Assembly: GCA_900756035.1 (NCBI GenBank)
Contig: CAAEIR010000269.1
Span: 1-5,653 of the forward strand
Direction of reading: 5' to 3'
From: an uncultured Anaerostipes sp.
GTDB lineage: Bacteria > Bacillota > Clostridia > Lachnospirales > Lachnospiraceae
Length of the DNA stretch: 5,653 bases
Shown here in pieces: positions 5,558 to 5,653 of the stretch. Under the pieces are notes generated by a model. It was not told where the DNA came from. It did no database searches and saw only the letters and a program-made list of their open reading frames with translations. Within the stretch, counting starts at the first letter, position 1. Each line of letters starts with the position of its first letter. The translations under genes and the position numbers were made by a program.

Positions 5558-5653
5558 GTGCGCCCGGCGGCGCACGTTTCTAACCGGTGAAAGTCCGGAA
5601 TCCGCCCGGTAGTGGGAAGGATATAGCCGAAGGCAAGGGTGTCCATCGTGAGG
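5558..5653 (+). mobile_element. Group II intron, 5' end (domain I), runs off the window
   Basis: The boundary GTGCGCCCGG matches the conserved group II 5' end (GUGYG). The first bases fold as GTGCGCC/GGCGCAC (5558-5564, 5569-5575). GGTGAAAGTCCGG (5585-5597) and AAGGCAAGGGTGTCCATCGT (5631-5650) are domain I segments I recognise from common bacterial group II introns that encode a reverse transcriptase/maturase. Only 96 bases are present; the rest of domain I, the LtrA-type gene and domains V-VI would lie to the right. The intron-binding sequences should be in the last dozen bases of the exon (5545-5557). The boundary is set from the consensus and could be off by a base or so. Confidence 0.82.

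Overview
The window looks like an accessory stretch of a Gram-positive, moderately AT-rich chromosome, most likely a gut-type Clostridia/Lachnospiraceae member. Reasons are the strong AGGAGG-type ribosome binding sites, TTGACA-like promoters, intrinsic terminators, a YfcC-type transporter next to M20 and C26-type hydrolases, and a typical bacterial group II intron. The assignment is inference from style and families, not from a database match.

Layout. Positions 1-175 hold no convincing gene. They contain nested AT-rich palindromes, a good leftward promoter (68-96) and a perfect 11-bp inverted repeat (103-113/147-157). At 175-221 lies the 3' part of a tRNA-Lys(CTT): anticodon arm, variable loop, T arm and 3' acceptor strand, without the 5' half. 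This is what an integrase attachment site at the end of a mobile element looks like, so 1-175 is probably the end of such an element. Next comes a rightward regulator gene (326-1564): a MerR-type DNA-binding domain, coiled coil, four-cysteine zinc ribbon and degenerate methyltransferase-like domain. It converges on a three-gene leftward operon across a shared bidirectional terminator (1568-1597).

The operon, in transcription order from right to left, encodes a PuuD/peptidase C26-like gamma-glutamyl hydrolase (5046-4297), a YfcC-family membrane carrier (4223-2847) and an M20D metal-dependent amidohydrolase (2817-1588). The simplest joint reading is import of an amidated or gamma-glutamyl amino compound and its hydrolysis in the cytoplasm, perhaps under control of the convergent regulator. 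The substrate cannot be read from the sequence. The operon promoter (TTGACA, 19-bp spacer, TAAAGT) has the long spacer typical of MerR-controlled promoters. A perfect 25-bp palindrome lies upstream of it, and its TGGACCTGG core recurs in front of the regulator gene.

The most notable anomaly is at the transporter start. The well-placed ribosome binding site and ATG are one base out of frame with the transporter because of an A9 tract. Losing one A would give a normal YfcC N-terminus. This could be phase variation, transcriptional slippage or a homopolymer sequence error.

The right end (5171-5653) is divergent from the operon. It has an extended -10 promoter, a leader of about 180 bases with competing hairpins, and the first 35 codons of an unrecognised gene. 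That gene is cut by the 5' end of a group II intron (from 5558), which runs off the window.
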